DNA of 41,539 nucleotides from an uncultured Succinivibrionaceae bacterium. Its GTDB lineage: Bacteria; Pseudomonadota; Gammaproteobacteria; Enterobacterales; Succinivibrionaceae. Each line of letters opens with the position of its first letter. Within the stretch, counting starts at the first letter, position 1. The translations under genes and the position numbers were made by a program. This document shows positions 1 through 8,109 of the stretch, in pieces. The DNA lies in NCBI GenBank assembly GCA_944390105.1, contig CALXOV010000008.1, forward strand, positions 1-41,539. The letters are read 5' to 3'. A model generated the notes under the pieces. It had not been told where the DNA came from and ran no database searches. It worked only from the letters and a program-made list of their open reading frames with translations.

Positions 1-87
1 GATAAATTAACAGGAACAATTAATACGACGATTGATCCGCAGAAGCAACCCAAGCGCAAGAAGAAAAGCGTAGGTGCGGCATTTTAG
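1..87 (+). CDS. C-terminal tail of an unidentified protein (5' end outside window)
   Basis: Frame 1 is open from the first base to a TAG at 85-87 and encodes 28 residues. The tail is strongly basic (QPKRKKKS near the end) and finishes GAAF. No family can be named from so short a tail. It is called coding because the frame is open to the window edge and is followed by an AT-rich spacer, but with only 28 codons chance cannot be excluded. Confidence 0.4.
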   Translation, partial: DKLTGTINTTIDPQKQPKRKKKSVGAAF

Positions 88-185
88 TGTTGATATAACA
101 TGTTGATTTATAAAAATTTTAAGTTCCAATGAGGTACTTTCAAGCTCTGTACGCGCTTATTAAAATTGCTACTTTTACTCCTTTC

Positions 186-1933
186 ATGAAAAAAAATTAA
201 ATACAATCAACTTGCCTATCGATTGCCGAACAATCATTCTTTTGTGGATATCAGAAGAACCGGAAAAATTTATGTCAATAAAACTGAACTCCTCTTTGAG
301 CTGACGCGCAGTAATCAACCCATCTTTCTCTCTCGCCCCCGTCGTTTTGGCAAAAGCACTCTAGTGTCCACTCTCAAAGAATTATTCTGCCACGGCATTA
401 AGCCTTATGACGGCAATGACTCCTACTTTAAATGTCTTGCTATCAAAAAATTGTGGCAAGAGGATGCAGCGTATACCGTAATGCATTTTGATTTTGCTAA
501 ACATTGCCAATGAAGGCGATGCGCCAGCGTTTAAAGCATCCCTGCTGCGCAAACTGCAATATGAAGCCGATAAACGGCAAATCTGTTTTCCCGCCACGGC
601 TTGCAGCATCCAAGAAAAATTTGCCTATCTTGTCAGCAGCCAACCTCTAGGTTCAGTAGTTCTGCTCATTGATGAATATGATGCAGCGCAGATAGCTTAT
701 CTCCAAGATCCGGCGAAATTAGAGCATGCCGAATCTATAATGCGCAGTTTTTTAGCGGTAATCAAAAATTATGGTGAATACTTTCGCTTCGTATTCATTA
801 CTGGGATCACCCGTTATGCCGATTCGTGTATGTTTACGGTTGGCAATACCATCAAAGATATTTCTCTAATTCACCGCTACAGTAAGCTCTGCGGCTTTAC
901 GCATGCTGAGATTAAGCAGCATTTTTCCGCCTTTCTGTGCAGCAAAGCAGCAGCTTATTTTGACTGTACTGAAACGGATGTCACGCCTGCCATGATTGAT
1001 CACATTATGAACCTAATGATTAAGTGGTATGACGGCTACTGCTTTGATGAAACAGGTGACAGCCGCGTCTTTTCTACATGGTCCGTACTCAAATTCTTTG
1101 AGGATGATGGCCGCTTATGTAAAAATTTCTGGTATTCAAGCGCTGGCTTGCCCAGCATTCTGCAGAAAAAACTGCATGACTGCAATTTTAATCATATTTT
1201 ATCAAGCTTAACGCAAAACAGCTTTTTAGTCAGTGTTAATGATTTTCAGGCCCCCGCCTCACTGCAGAGCATGAATATTTACGTGCTGTTATTCCAATGC
1301 GGCTATCTAACGCTTAAGCGCGGCTATATTACACGAGATGGAATAGGCTTTACCGTCGAACTATGGGTGCCGAACTTGGAGCTTAAACTATTGCTACAGA
1401 TGGTGGAGATGGTGGAAGGGAAAATACTCTACGGCGACGCTAATGAAGATAACCTATTCAGCCTATTCAGCCTTACCCAATTGCACACGGCGCTGCAGCG
1501 GCACGATGCCCAGCTGCTTGCAGAGGTCTGCTCACGCGTGCTGCAGACCTGCGATTACGAGCATTCTCCTGTCACCTCTGAAGCAGCTTTAAATTACGTG
1601 CTACAGGTATTTTTCCTGTTGGCTGGACTTAATGCTATCGTCAATTTCCATCAAGCTGCAGGACGTGCTGACACCATCCTGAGTTATCAAGATACTACGC
1701 TAATCATTGAGTATAAGTACTCTGACAGCGATCAAGATGCGGCACTGAACGCTAAACTTAATGAGGCAAAAGAGCAATTATTAAGTCACAGCTATGGTGA
1801 TACCTTAGGGCTCCGCCCTATTTTGTGGCAGGTTGCCTTAGTCTACAGCAAAGCGCAGCATAAAATCGCACGCAGCCAAACGGTGCTACTGCAAAAACTT
1901 ACTGCTGACACTAAGACACAGGCTCAAACCTAG
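186..1933 (+). pseudogene. AAA-ATPase-like / PD-(D/E)XK nuclease protein (DUF1703 type), frameshifted
   Basis: The family is an N-terminal AAA-ATPase-like domain (PF09820) plus a C-terminal PD-(D/E)XK domain (PF08011), of uncertain function. All landmarks are present but spread over two frames. An ATG at 186 is followed by eight A's; a ninth would give MKKKLNTINLPI, the usual opening. The frame changes again between about 215 and 230. The P-loop region (RPRRFGKST, about 337-363) lies in the second frame, which stops at TGA 511-513. From about 500 the first frame resumes with Walker B-like LLIDEYD (about 663-683) and the nuclease motif GRAD...IIEYKY (about 1660-1722). The paralogue at 23221-24519 reads through the N-terminal positions without breaks, so the shifts look like lesions. 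Programmed frameshifting or a sequencing error at the A-tract is possible. Reading 223-513 and 488-1933 as two genes is less likely. Confidence 0.75.
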
Positions 1934-2261
1934 GACTAAGGCCGTGCTACACGCCCCAAGAAATTGCCGAACCCTCGTATCTAGCGGCAATTCTATACGC
2001 CGCACACATCAACGCATTGCGTAAAACGCTACATAAGTTACGGTGCACTAACGACTGATAACGGTGCACCCTCGCCTGCCAGTACATTTACTAACTGATT
2101 TTAAGCTCGTTTACCAAAAGTATTTTTTAATTTTGTGACCACTGGCAAGTTGCCTTGGTGAAATAGAAAAAATTGTATGTTATGTTTTTTTCACCGTAAC
2201 TTTTAATATTATTGATTTTTATTAAATTATCATCGGATAAATTGCTAAAGAGCAAGTAGAT
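1934..2261. other. 328-bp non-coding spacer
   Basis: No convincing ORF is seen. GGTGCAC occurs twice about 20 bases apart near 2041-2070 (a GGTGCACC palindrome). The last 120 bases are AT-rich, as expected ahead of the DUF2589 genes, but no well-spaced -35/-10 pair stands out. Confidence 0.4.
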
Positions 2262-2747
2262 ATGGGCTTTTTTCACCCCAAACAAATTGATCTTGCTGAA
2301 ATTCTAAAGGGACTGCAGGCAGCGGTAGTAAGTGCTGAAGAAATGCTGCAGTTAAAACAGATGGAAAGCTTCCGCAAGTTTTGGACGCAAGACGGCAACG
2401 CTGTTTATCGTCCCATCACCAAAAAACTGCAGCTTGGCGATCGCATCGTTGAAGTTCCGTTAATCACGCTGGTGCATCACAATTCGTTGGCGCTAGACAC
2501 TGTAGAATTTAAGTTTAAAGCCAAAGTTACTGATGCGCAGAGCCGGAAAGTTCCTACTGACTTTTTATATACGCCGCAGCTCAACAGTAAACAGCCGCCG
2601 TCTGCATCCCATCACGCGATGCAGCTTGAACTGGAGAACATCAAAACCGATGAAGATTCTATTATGGAAGTCAAGATCACTTTTAAAGGACAAGAACCGG
2701 CAGAATCCTTATCTCGCCTACTGAATGATTTTGATAAAAGGATATAA
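2262..2747 (+). CDS. DUF2589-like protein, short form
   Basis: 161 residues, function unknown. Residues 10-30 (DLAEILKGLQAAVVSAEEM) and 63-90 (VEVPLITLV through VEFKFKAKV) follow the same pattern as the larger neighbour: a helical opening, then a VP-LxLV strand and a hydrophobic-alternating strand. I read both as DUF2589 family members. No signal peptide or membrane segment is seen. It lies 34 bases upstream of the next gene on the same strand, so co-transcription is likely. The ATG is preceded only by a weak purine stretch (AGAGCAAG). The link rests on family-like motifs and was not confirmed by a search. Confidence 0.6.
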   Translation: MGFFHPKQIDLAEILKGLQAAVVSAEEMLQLKQMESFRKFWTQDGNAVYRPITKKLQLGDRIVEVPLITLVHHNSLALDTVEFKFKAKVTDAQSRKVPTDFLYTPQLNSKQPPSASHHAMQLELENIKTDEDSIMEVKITFKGQEPAESLSRLLNDFDKRI

Positions 2748-2781
2748 TTTTTGCATCTGAACAATTATTTGGGAGAGACCT

Positions 2782-3636
2782 ATGAGTGCAGATAATAAAA
2801 CCGAAATGAAAAAAGAAATGCCATCTGCTGAACCGGTTGCCACAGAACCTATACAGCTGAAAACCCCGGACGGCAGAACATTTACTGCAACCATTAATGC
2901 TGACGGTTCCGTGACCTTGCCGCCTGAATATCTGCAGGCTTTAGCATTAAGTGAATCAGCGGTTGCCGAGCAGGCGCAGCAGGTAACATCCGCAGCGGCA
3001 GCAGATACTAAGCCGCATGTACTTAAGGATGATCCAGACCCGGGCAAAGGCGTGAAGCAAGCCTTTACTGGTTTGCCGATGCGAGAGCTAATAGGCGCTC
3101 CGCTGTTTGCTGCTGCAGAAGCACAGGAAAAGCTGGCGGGGATTGCACTCAATTACTTTAATAATATTGCTTACGAAAATGCGCCAAGCAACAATGAAGA
3201 AGGCACTACCCGCCTGCTGAAATTTAACTTAAATCGCCCAGTTGTTGACGAGAATGGGCAAACCGTTACGCACTCCATCAAGGTAGAAGCGCCGTTTATC
3301 GGTTTAGTTCCTATACCGTCACTGCTCATTGACAATATCAATGTAGATTTTCAGATGGAGGTCTCTGATACAACTGCGTCTAAAAGCACTGTAGACAGCG
3401 AAGTAAACTCTTCGGTATCCTCCAAGTGGTTTGGCATTAATGCTAGTGTATCGGGAAAAGTAAGTTCATCGCGCGAAAACACGCGCTCCACCAACACTAC
3501 CGGTAAATATCAGGTACACGTGTCAGCAAGCCAGCAGCCACAGACAGAAGGATTATCTAAGCTAATGGATATTATGGCCTCGTGCATTGAACCAATAAAT
3601 AGCAATAGCTCATCAGGTGGAGGGGCTGGGCAATAA
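2782..3636 (+). CDS. DUF2589-like protein, long form with low-complexity ends
   Basis: 284 residues, function unknown. Residues 100-195 carry the DUF2589 signature: MRELIGAPLFAAAEAQEKLA, then FNLNRPV and VEAPFIGLVPIPSLLIDNINVDFQMEV-like strands. An Ala/Pro-rich N-terminal extension (1-95) contains PDGRTFTATINADGSVTLP. A Ser/Thr/Asn-rich region (196-256) precedes a short hydrophobic helix (LMDIMASCIEPI), and the protein ends GGGAGQ. GGGAGA just upstream of the ATG is a good ribosome binding site. Pairing of a short and a long DUF2589 protein suggests that they work together. Confidence 0.7.
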   Translation: MSADNKTEMKKEMPSAEPVATEPIQLKTPDGRTFTATINADGSVTLPPEYLQALALSESAVAEQAQQVTSAAAADTKPHVLKDDPDPGKGVKQAFTGLPMRELIGAPLFAAAEAQEKLAGIALNYFNNIAYENAPSNNEEGTTRLLKFNLNRPVVDENGQTVTHSIKVEAPFIGLVPIPSLLIDNINVDFQMEVSDTTASKSTVDSEVNSSVSSKWFGINASVSGKVSSSRENTRSTNTTGKYQVHVSASQQPQTEGLSKLMDIMASCIEPINSNSSSGGGAGQ

Positions 3637-3699
3637 GCCTGCTTAAACTTTGAGCCCCGGCAGACAGTTAAAGTTGCTAATTTACATTAAGGATCGTAA

Positions 3700-3730
3700 G
3701 GGTGGACTAACCGCTGGCGTTAGTCCACCC
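3700..3730 (+). terminator. Perfect 12-bp hairpin after the DUF2589 pair
   Basis: GGGTGGACTAAC (3700-3711), a 7-base loop, then the exact complement GTTAGTCCACCC (3719-3730). There is no U-tract, so it may be a weak or Rho-assisted terminator, a transcript-stabilising end, or a control element for the next gene, whose ATG is 12 bases downstream. Confidence 0.6.
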
Positions 3731-3741
3731 GCAAATTGCAT

Positions 3742-4707
3742 ATGCAGATTGATGATTTATTAAACTCTAGCTTTAATGTAGAACTCAATACCGATCTTGG
3801 TCTGCTCTTAGCAGGCCTCAAAGGATTTTATAAGCTCCAACAATTAGACAATAGAAAATTTTTTAGTAAAAATTTACACGGTGAATGGGATAAGAAATTC
3901 GTGTTTCCTAAGAATGACTGCTCCTTGATTAATAACGCCATCTTTGTGCCGTGGAAGGATGGGGCTATCACGCTTGTCGATGCATCCCCTAATCAGCGCA
4001 ATTATGCCATTGTTAGCGCTCCTTTTGGGGGGTGTTATATGGGAGCAATTATTCAATATCCTAAGGATGTATCGACCATAAACTACATTTGTGCCACTCA
4101 CATTCACTATGACAGCAAACTTGCTGATTGCGGTAAATTTGTCCAATGGTGGATAGATCGCAACTACCCTTATGCCTCTGATGATGTTAAAACTAAAAAC
4201 AAATATATCCACCTTTTGTTCAGACCAAACTATACCTGTAAGCAAGCGTATCTAAAGCAATACCGCAATCATATTGATAAAATCGATCAGGCAGATCTTG
4301 CATTATCGCAAAAATTTAAGCAAAACTCCTTTTACGGTAAAAAGTTAAAAGTAAAGTACACCGTTGCTGGAGTTATCAGAGTGCAGCATCACATTATTAG
4401 TCTGTGCAATTTACTGCTTAAATATGGTTTTATTCAAGGTGAAATGATCAGTACCATTACTGCCTATATTGTTGGTAGAAGTATAATTAATCTTCCTATC
4501 ACTTTAAGCTATAACAGCAATAACCTATACCAAGAAATTATTAATGAAAATTTAGATATCAACTCATTTTATAATTTAAATGATGATTTTAGACAATTAT
4601 ATAAACCATCAGAATTTATTATCAGCAATGCTGAAGAAAAACACTATCAAATAACAGCAAATGGTTTTATTACAGCAAGTGTGCTTAATTTTTCAGGAGC
4701 AAGTTAA
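3742..4707 (+). CDS. Orphan protein of unknown function with a GGC...H-x-H region
   Basis: 322 residues from the ATG at 3742; a TTG six bases earlier is in frame but less likely. I do not recognise the family. No signal peptide or transmembrane segment is evident. Residues 88-102 (YAIVSAPFGGCYMGA) look like a strand ending at Cys98, followed by CATHIHYD at 118-124 (His120, His122). A Cys plus a downstream His is the spacing type seen in Cys/His hydrolases and deamidases, but this is weak. The C-terminal half is Asn/Tyr/Ile-rich. No Shine-Dalgarno is visible because a 12-bp hairpin occupies the upstream region, so translation may be low or structure-controlled. It sits between the DUF2589 pair and the glycan genes. 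Confidence 0.6.
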   Translation: MQIDDLLNSSFNVELNTDLGLLLAGLKGFYKLQQLDNRKFFSKNLHGEWDKKFVFPKNDCSLINNAIFVPWKDGAITLVDASPNQRNYAIVSAPFGGCYMGAIIQYPKDVSTINYICATHIHYDSKLADCGKFVQWWIDRNYPYASDDVKTKNKYIHLLFRPNYTCKQAYLKQYRNHIDKIDQADLALSQKFKQNSFYGKKLKVKYTVAGVIRVQHHIISLCNLLLKYGFIQGEMISTITAYIVGRSIINLPITLSYNSNNLYQEIINENLDINSFYNLNDDFRQLYKPSEFIISNAEEKHYQITANGFITASVLNFSGAS

Positions 4708-4782
4708 CTGGCTATAGTAAAGCTTAATATAACCAATAGACACAACCAAATATTATTTAGTTAATTTCAATGTGAAAGTTTT

Positions 4783-5514
4783 ATGAAAAAATATTTAATT
4801 GCTGGTGCCACATCTGATATGGCAAAAACTTTAATCTCAAAACTTGCCACTAACGATGAAAACAAACTTTTTCTGCTAGCTCGCGATAAAAATAAACTTG
4901 CAGAACTAAATTCTCTTTATTCACATACCATCGAAGGTTGTGCAACCTGCGATTTTGCCACACCTGAAAGCCTACACAACCATATTGGAGAATTTATTAA
5001 ACTTAATGCCCCCTTTGATGGATTCGTCTATTGCGCTGGCATTACCAGAATTGAAAAAATAAGTAAATTATCATATGTTAAAAACAGAGAAATTCTTAAT
5101 ATAAATTACTGCTCATTTGTTGAATTATTAAGAATCATTCTTACACATCAAAATAAACGACAACCTTTAAGGGTTATAGCCATCTCATCAACTGCAGCCA
5201 ATAAGGCCGTAGACTACACTGCAGCCTACGCTGCGTCCAAAGCTGCGCTTAACGCTTTTATTAAGAGTTGCTCATCAGAATTGATTAAACGTCATTGTGT
5301 GATTAATGCTGTTAGCCCTTCTTATGTGCAAACAAAAATGCTGAACTTAAATTTTGCGATTGACGAAAATTTTGCTGAAGCAGTGAAGGCTAAACAGCCG
5401 CTTGGCTTAATTCCACCACAAGCTATAGCAGAAGAAATTATGTACTTACTAACAAAAACCTACTGCTTTGAAAGTGGGACTAATATTATTATTAATGGTG
5501 GAGCAGGTATTTAA
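4783..5514 (+). CDS. Short-chain dehydrogenase/reductase, FabG-like
   Basis: 243 residues, a classical-size SDR with a Rossmann fold using NAD(P)H. Seen: a GATSDMA cofactor loop (8-14), CAGI (84-87, the NAG-type motif), Ser135/136, and the catalytic YAASK with Tyr149 and Lys153. It resembles 3-oxoacyl-ACP reductases and sugar/polyol SDRs; the sequence alone does not fix the substrate. A GNAT gene starts 6 bases after its stop, and a FabH/ACP operon lies downstream on the other strand. Reduction of a 3-oxoacyl-ACP to a 3-hydroxyacyl group for glycan acylation is therefore a reasonable but unproven role. Confidence 0.8.
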   Translation: MKKYLIAGATSDMAKTLISKLATNDENKLFLLARDKNKLAELNSLYSHTIEGCATCDFATPESLHNHIGEFIKLNAPFDGFVYCAGITRIEKISKLSYVKNREILNINYCSFVELLRIILTHQNKRQPLRVIAISSTAANKAVDYTAAYAASKAALNAFIKSCSSELIKRHCVINAVSPSYVQTKMLNLNFAIDENFAEAVKAKQPLGLIPPQAIAEEIMYLLTKTYCFESGTNIIINGGAGI

Positions 5515-5520
5515 TACTTT

Positions 5521-6093
5521 ATGCCTCAAATAAAACCATATATTAAATTCTATAATTTTACCGTTCTAGACGATCAAACGCTATTAATAATCCTACGAGG
5601 ACGTAATAGTGAATACGTCAGGACTCGCATGGAATGTAATGACATTATTTCTGCAGAAACACACTTACAATTCTGCCATAATCTATCAAAGAGTCAAACT
5701 GCAAAATATTTTTATATTACAGTTGATGAAAAACCCTACGGTGTAATCGACTTCAATGATCCAACTGCTAAGTGGGAAATTCCTGAAGGAGGATCTTATA
5801 CTTTTGGAGATCAGCCGCTACACATGAGAACGGTCGGTGATATCCTAAATGCATACATGCGAGTTGTATACGGCATTAAAGGCTGTAGTTTTAAAATTAA
5901 AAACGATAATCTTAGAGCATTGCTTCCCTTTATCATGAAAAAAGAAAAAGTTATCTACACAAGGCTTATTAGTATAGATGACAATTATCATTATTTCATA
6001 ACTGATTTGCCATTTAGTATTGCGGAATATAAAGACAAACTCAAACGTTATCTAGAAATTTATGACATTGAATTTTTTGATTGTAATTCATAA
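5521..6093 (+). CDS. GNAT-family N-acyltransferase, PseH-like
   Basis: 190 residues. The opening (LRGRNSEYVRTRM at about 26-38), the following H-x-x-F-x-x-L stretch and YFYITVDEKPYGVIDF (about 63-78) match the start of sugar-nucleotide GNATs such as PseH: a WRN-like loop, then beta strands ending in G-V-I. A later Arg/Gly acyl-CoA loop is less obvious (MRTVGDIL at about 102-109). A role in N-acylating an amino sugar is inferred from family and context. It is coupled to the SDR upstream (6-base gap), and a 115-base AT-rich gap separates it from rfbF. Donor and acceptor cannot be read from the sequence. Confidence 0.6.
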   Translation: MPQIKPYIKFYNFTVLDDQTLLIILRGRNSEYVRTRMECNDIISAETHLQFCHNLSKSQTAKYFYITVDEKPYGVIDFNDPTAKWEIPEGGSYTFGDQPLHMRTVGDILNAYMRVVYGIKGCSFKIKNDNLRALLPFIMKKEKVIYTRLISIDDNYHYFITDLPFSIAEYKDKLKRYLEIYDIEFFDCNS

Positions 6094-6208
6094 TTACTTT
6101 GGACATAATTTTAACTATAATTTGACTACTATTCGCTAAATTATGTGAAGTTTATCATAACTTGATTTATCAAATGTCTTGGCATGACTATAAGGAGTAT
6201 TTATTAAA

Positions 6209-6985
6209 ATGAAGGTAATTATTTTTGCAGGCGGCCTTGGAACCCGCTTAAGTGAAGAAACTTCAATCATGCCAAAGCCCATGGTAGAAATAGGCGGCAA
6301 GCCTATACTGTGGCATATTATGAAAATATATTCCCATTATGGGTTCAATGACTTTGTAATTTTGACCGGGTATAAGCAAGAGATCATCAAAAATTACTTC
6401 ATCAATTATCAAATGATGAATTCTGATATCACTATTAACCTAAGCACCAGCGATATTCAAATTCACCATAACCGTTCCGAGCCATGGAATGTAACTTTGT
6501 GCTACACCGGAGCAGAAACCATGACTGGAGGACGCTTAAAGCAAGCCCAAAGATATATCAATAGTGAGCCCTTCCTATTAACTTATGGAGATGGCGTTGC
6601 AAACATAAATTTATCTGATCTTATCGCTTTCCATCAAAAATCAGGCAAACTCTGCACACTTACCACCGTGCAGCCAGAAGGTAGATTTGGTGTCCTGCAA
6701 GTTGAACCTGACTCCACCGTAACAAATTTTCGTGAAAAGCCAAAAAATGATGAAACTTGGATTAATATCGGCTTTTTTGTCTGTGAACCTCAAGTTTTAG
6801 ATTTTATTCCCGATAATGAAGATACGATGTGGGAGCAGGGGCCTCTTCAAGCTATTGCTGCTGCAGGGCAGTTAAATGCCTATAAGCATTACGGCTTTTG
6901 GCGACCTATGGATATGCTGAAAGATAAAGTCGACTTAAACAAAATTTGGGCATCTGGTAAAGCTCAGTGGAAGCTATGGGAATGA
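6209..6985 (+). CDS. rfbF: Glucose-1-phosphate cytidylyltransferase
   Basis: 258 residues, the normal length. It forms CDP-glucose from CTP and glucose-1-phosphate, the entry step to CDP-3,6-dideoxyhexoses. The nucleotidyltransferase signature GGLGTRLSEET (8-18) is followed by MPKPMVEIGGKPILWHIM, with the binding lysine in KPM. YGDGVAN and NIGFFVCEP occur where the family has them. AAGGAG lies 11 bases upstream of the ATG. It overlaps rfbG and heads a seven-gene block with almost no spacers. Confidence 0.95.
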   Translation: MKVIIFAGGLGTRLSEETSIMPKPMVEIGGKPILWHIMKIYSHYGFNDFVILTGYKQEIIKNYFINYQMMNSDITINLSTSDIQIHHNRSEPWNVTLCYTGAETMTGGRLKQAQRYINSEPFLLTYGDGVANINLSDLIAFHQKSGKLCTLTTVQPEGRFGVLQVEPDSTVTNFREKPKNDETWINIGFFVCEPQVLDFIPDNEDTMWEQGPLQAIAAAGQLNAYKHYGFWRPMDMLKDKVDLNKIWASGKAQWKLWE

Positions 6986-8109
6986 TCATGCCATTTAATG
7001 ATTGTTATAAAGATCGCACTGTACTAATTACTGGGCATGCTGGATTTAAAGGAAGCTGGCTTGCACTGTGGCTCAAGCATTTAGGAGCACGTGTGGTCGG
7101 ATATTCGCTTTTACCACATTCCGAAAAACGCTTATATGAGGTAATTAATCTACATAGTCTGATTGATGATGATTTAATTGCAGATATCAATAATAGTGTG
7201 GCTTTAAATAGTTTTTTTAATAAACATCATCCTGACATTGTTTTTCATCTTGCAGCTCAACCTTTAGTTCTACTTTCCTATATATGTCCAATAGACACTT
7301 ATGAAACCAATGTCATTGGTACCTTAAAAGTATTGGAGGCAGCTAGATTTACTCCTTCCGTTAAAGCTTTTGTCAATGTAACAACTGATAAATGTTATGA
7401 AAATATGGAAAAAGACGAAGGCTATATCGAGGATGATCCTCTGGGCGGATTTGATATGTATTCTTCCTCTAAAGGTTGCTCTGAAATTCTATCGGCAGCT
7501 TATCGCCGATCTTATTTAAATTCGCACAACCCCACAACGCCAAACTCACACACCTTTTGTCTGGCTACAGCCCGTGCCGGTAATGTGATCGGCGGCGGTG
7601 ACTGGGCCAAAAATCGTTTAATTCCTGACTGCATTAAATCAATTTTACAGAAAAAAAATGTGCATATACGGAAACCACTGGCAACTAGACCTTGGCAGTT
7701 TGTCTTAGAGCCCTTAGCAGGCTATTTGCGTTTAGGTCAAAAAATGCTCGAGGATGGTAACTTCTATGCTCAAAGCTATAACTTTGGCCCCGATCCACAT
7801 TCTGTATTAAACGTCGCAACAGTAGCACAAAGCGTAGCAAAACTCTGGGGATGCAATAATTCACAAATAGTGTTAAATCAAAGCGATCCTGCTTTGCATG
7901 AAGCTACGCTATTGCAACTAAACAGCGAAAAAGCAGCGCGCCAACTAGATATCAAACCAGTTTATACTGCTACAACAGCTATTAGCCAAACCGTACAATG
8001 GTATAAAGATTTTTACAGCGGCTCTTGTGACATGGCTACATATTGCCTTAAACAAATTGATGAATTTACCGCATGTGCACGCAATAAGGGGCTTAAATGG
8101 AGCTTGTAA
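6982..8109 (+). CDS. rfbG: CDP-glucose 4,6-dehydratase
   Basis: An NAD-dependent extended SDR that converts CDP-glucose to CDP-4-keto-6-deoxyglucose. The cofactor loop is TGHAGFKGSW near the N-terminus, and the active-site YSSSK follows DMY in the middle. AGNVIGGGDWA and RPWQFVLEPL are typical of RfbG. The ATG at 6982 overlaps the rfbF stop (ATGA) with GGAAG eight bases upstream. GTG 6967, ATG 6976 and ATG 6988 are alternatives. About 375 residues, normal for the family. Confidence 0.94.
   Translation: MIMPFNDCYKDRTVLITGHAGFKGSWLALWLKHLGARVVGYSLLPHSEKRLYEVINLHSLIDDDLIADINNSVALNSFFNKHHPDIVFHLAAQPLVLLSYICPIDTYETNVIGTLKVLEAARFTPSVKAFVNVTTDKCYENMEKDEGYIEDDPLGGFDMYSSSKGCSEILSAAYRRSYLNSHNPTTPNSHTFCLATARAGNVIGGGDWAKNRLIPDCIKSILQKKNVHIRKPLATRPWQFVLEPLAGYLRLGQKMLEDGNFYAQSYNFGPDPHSVLNVATVAQSVAKLWGCNNSQIVLNQSDPALHEATLLQLNSEKAARQLDIKPVYTATTAISQTVQWYKDFYSGSCDMATYCLKQIDEFTACARNKGLKWSL

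Noticed and set aside
488..1933. Independent 481-residue gene starting at TTG 488
   Set aside because: It continues the ATPase domain begun in the other frame at 223-510; the split protein would lack its P-loop, so one broken gene is the better reading.
2322..2340. GCGGTAGTAAG, similar to the ops element (GGCGGTAGCnnG) that recruits RfaH to glycan operons
   Set aside because: It lies inside the coding sequence of the short DUF2589 gene, differs from consensus, and is more than 2 kb from the first glycan gene.
2718..3152. 144-codon minus-strand frame over the long DUF2589 gene
   Set aside because: Ser/Ala/Cys-rich composition typical of an antisense shadow; the + strand gene has a good ribosome site and family motifs.
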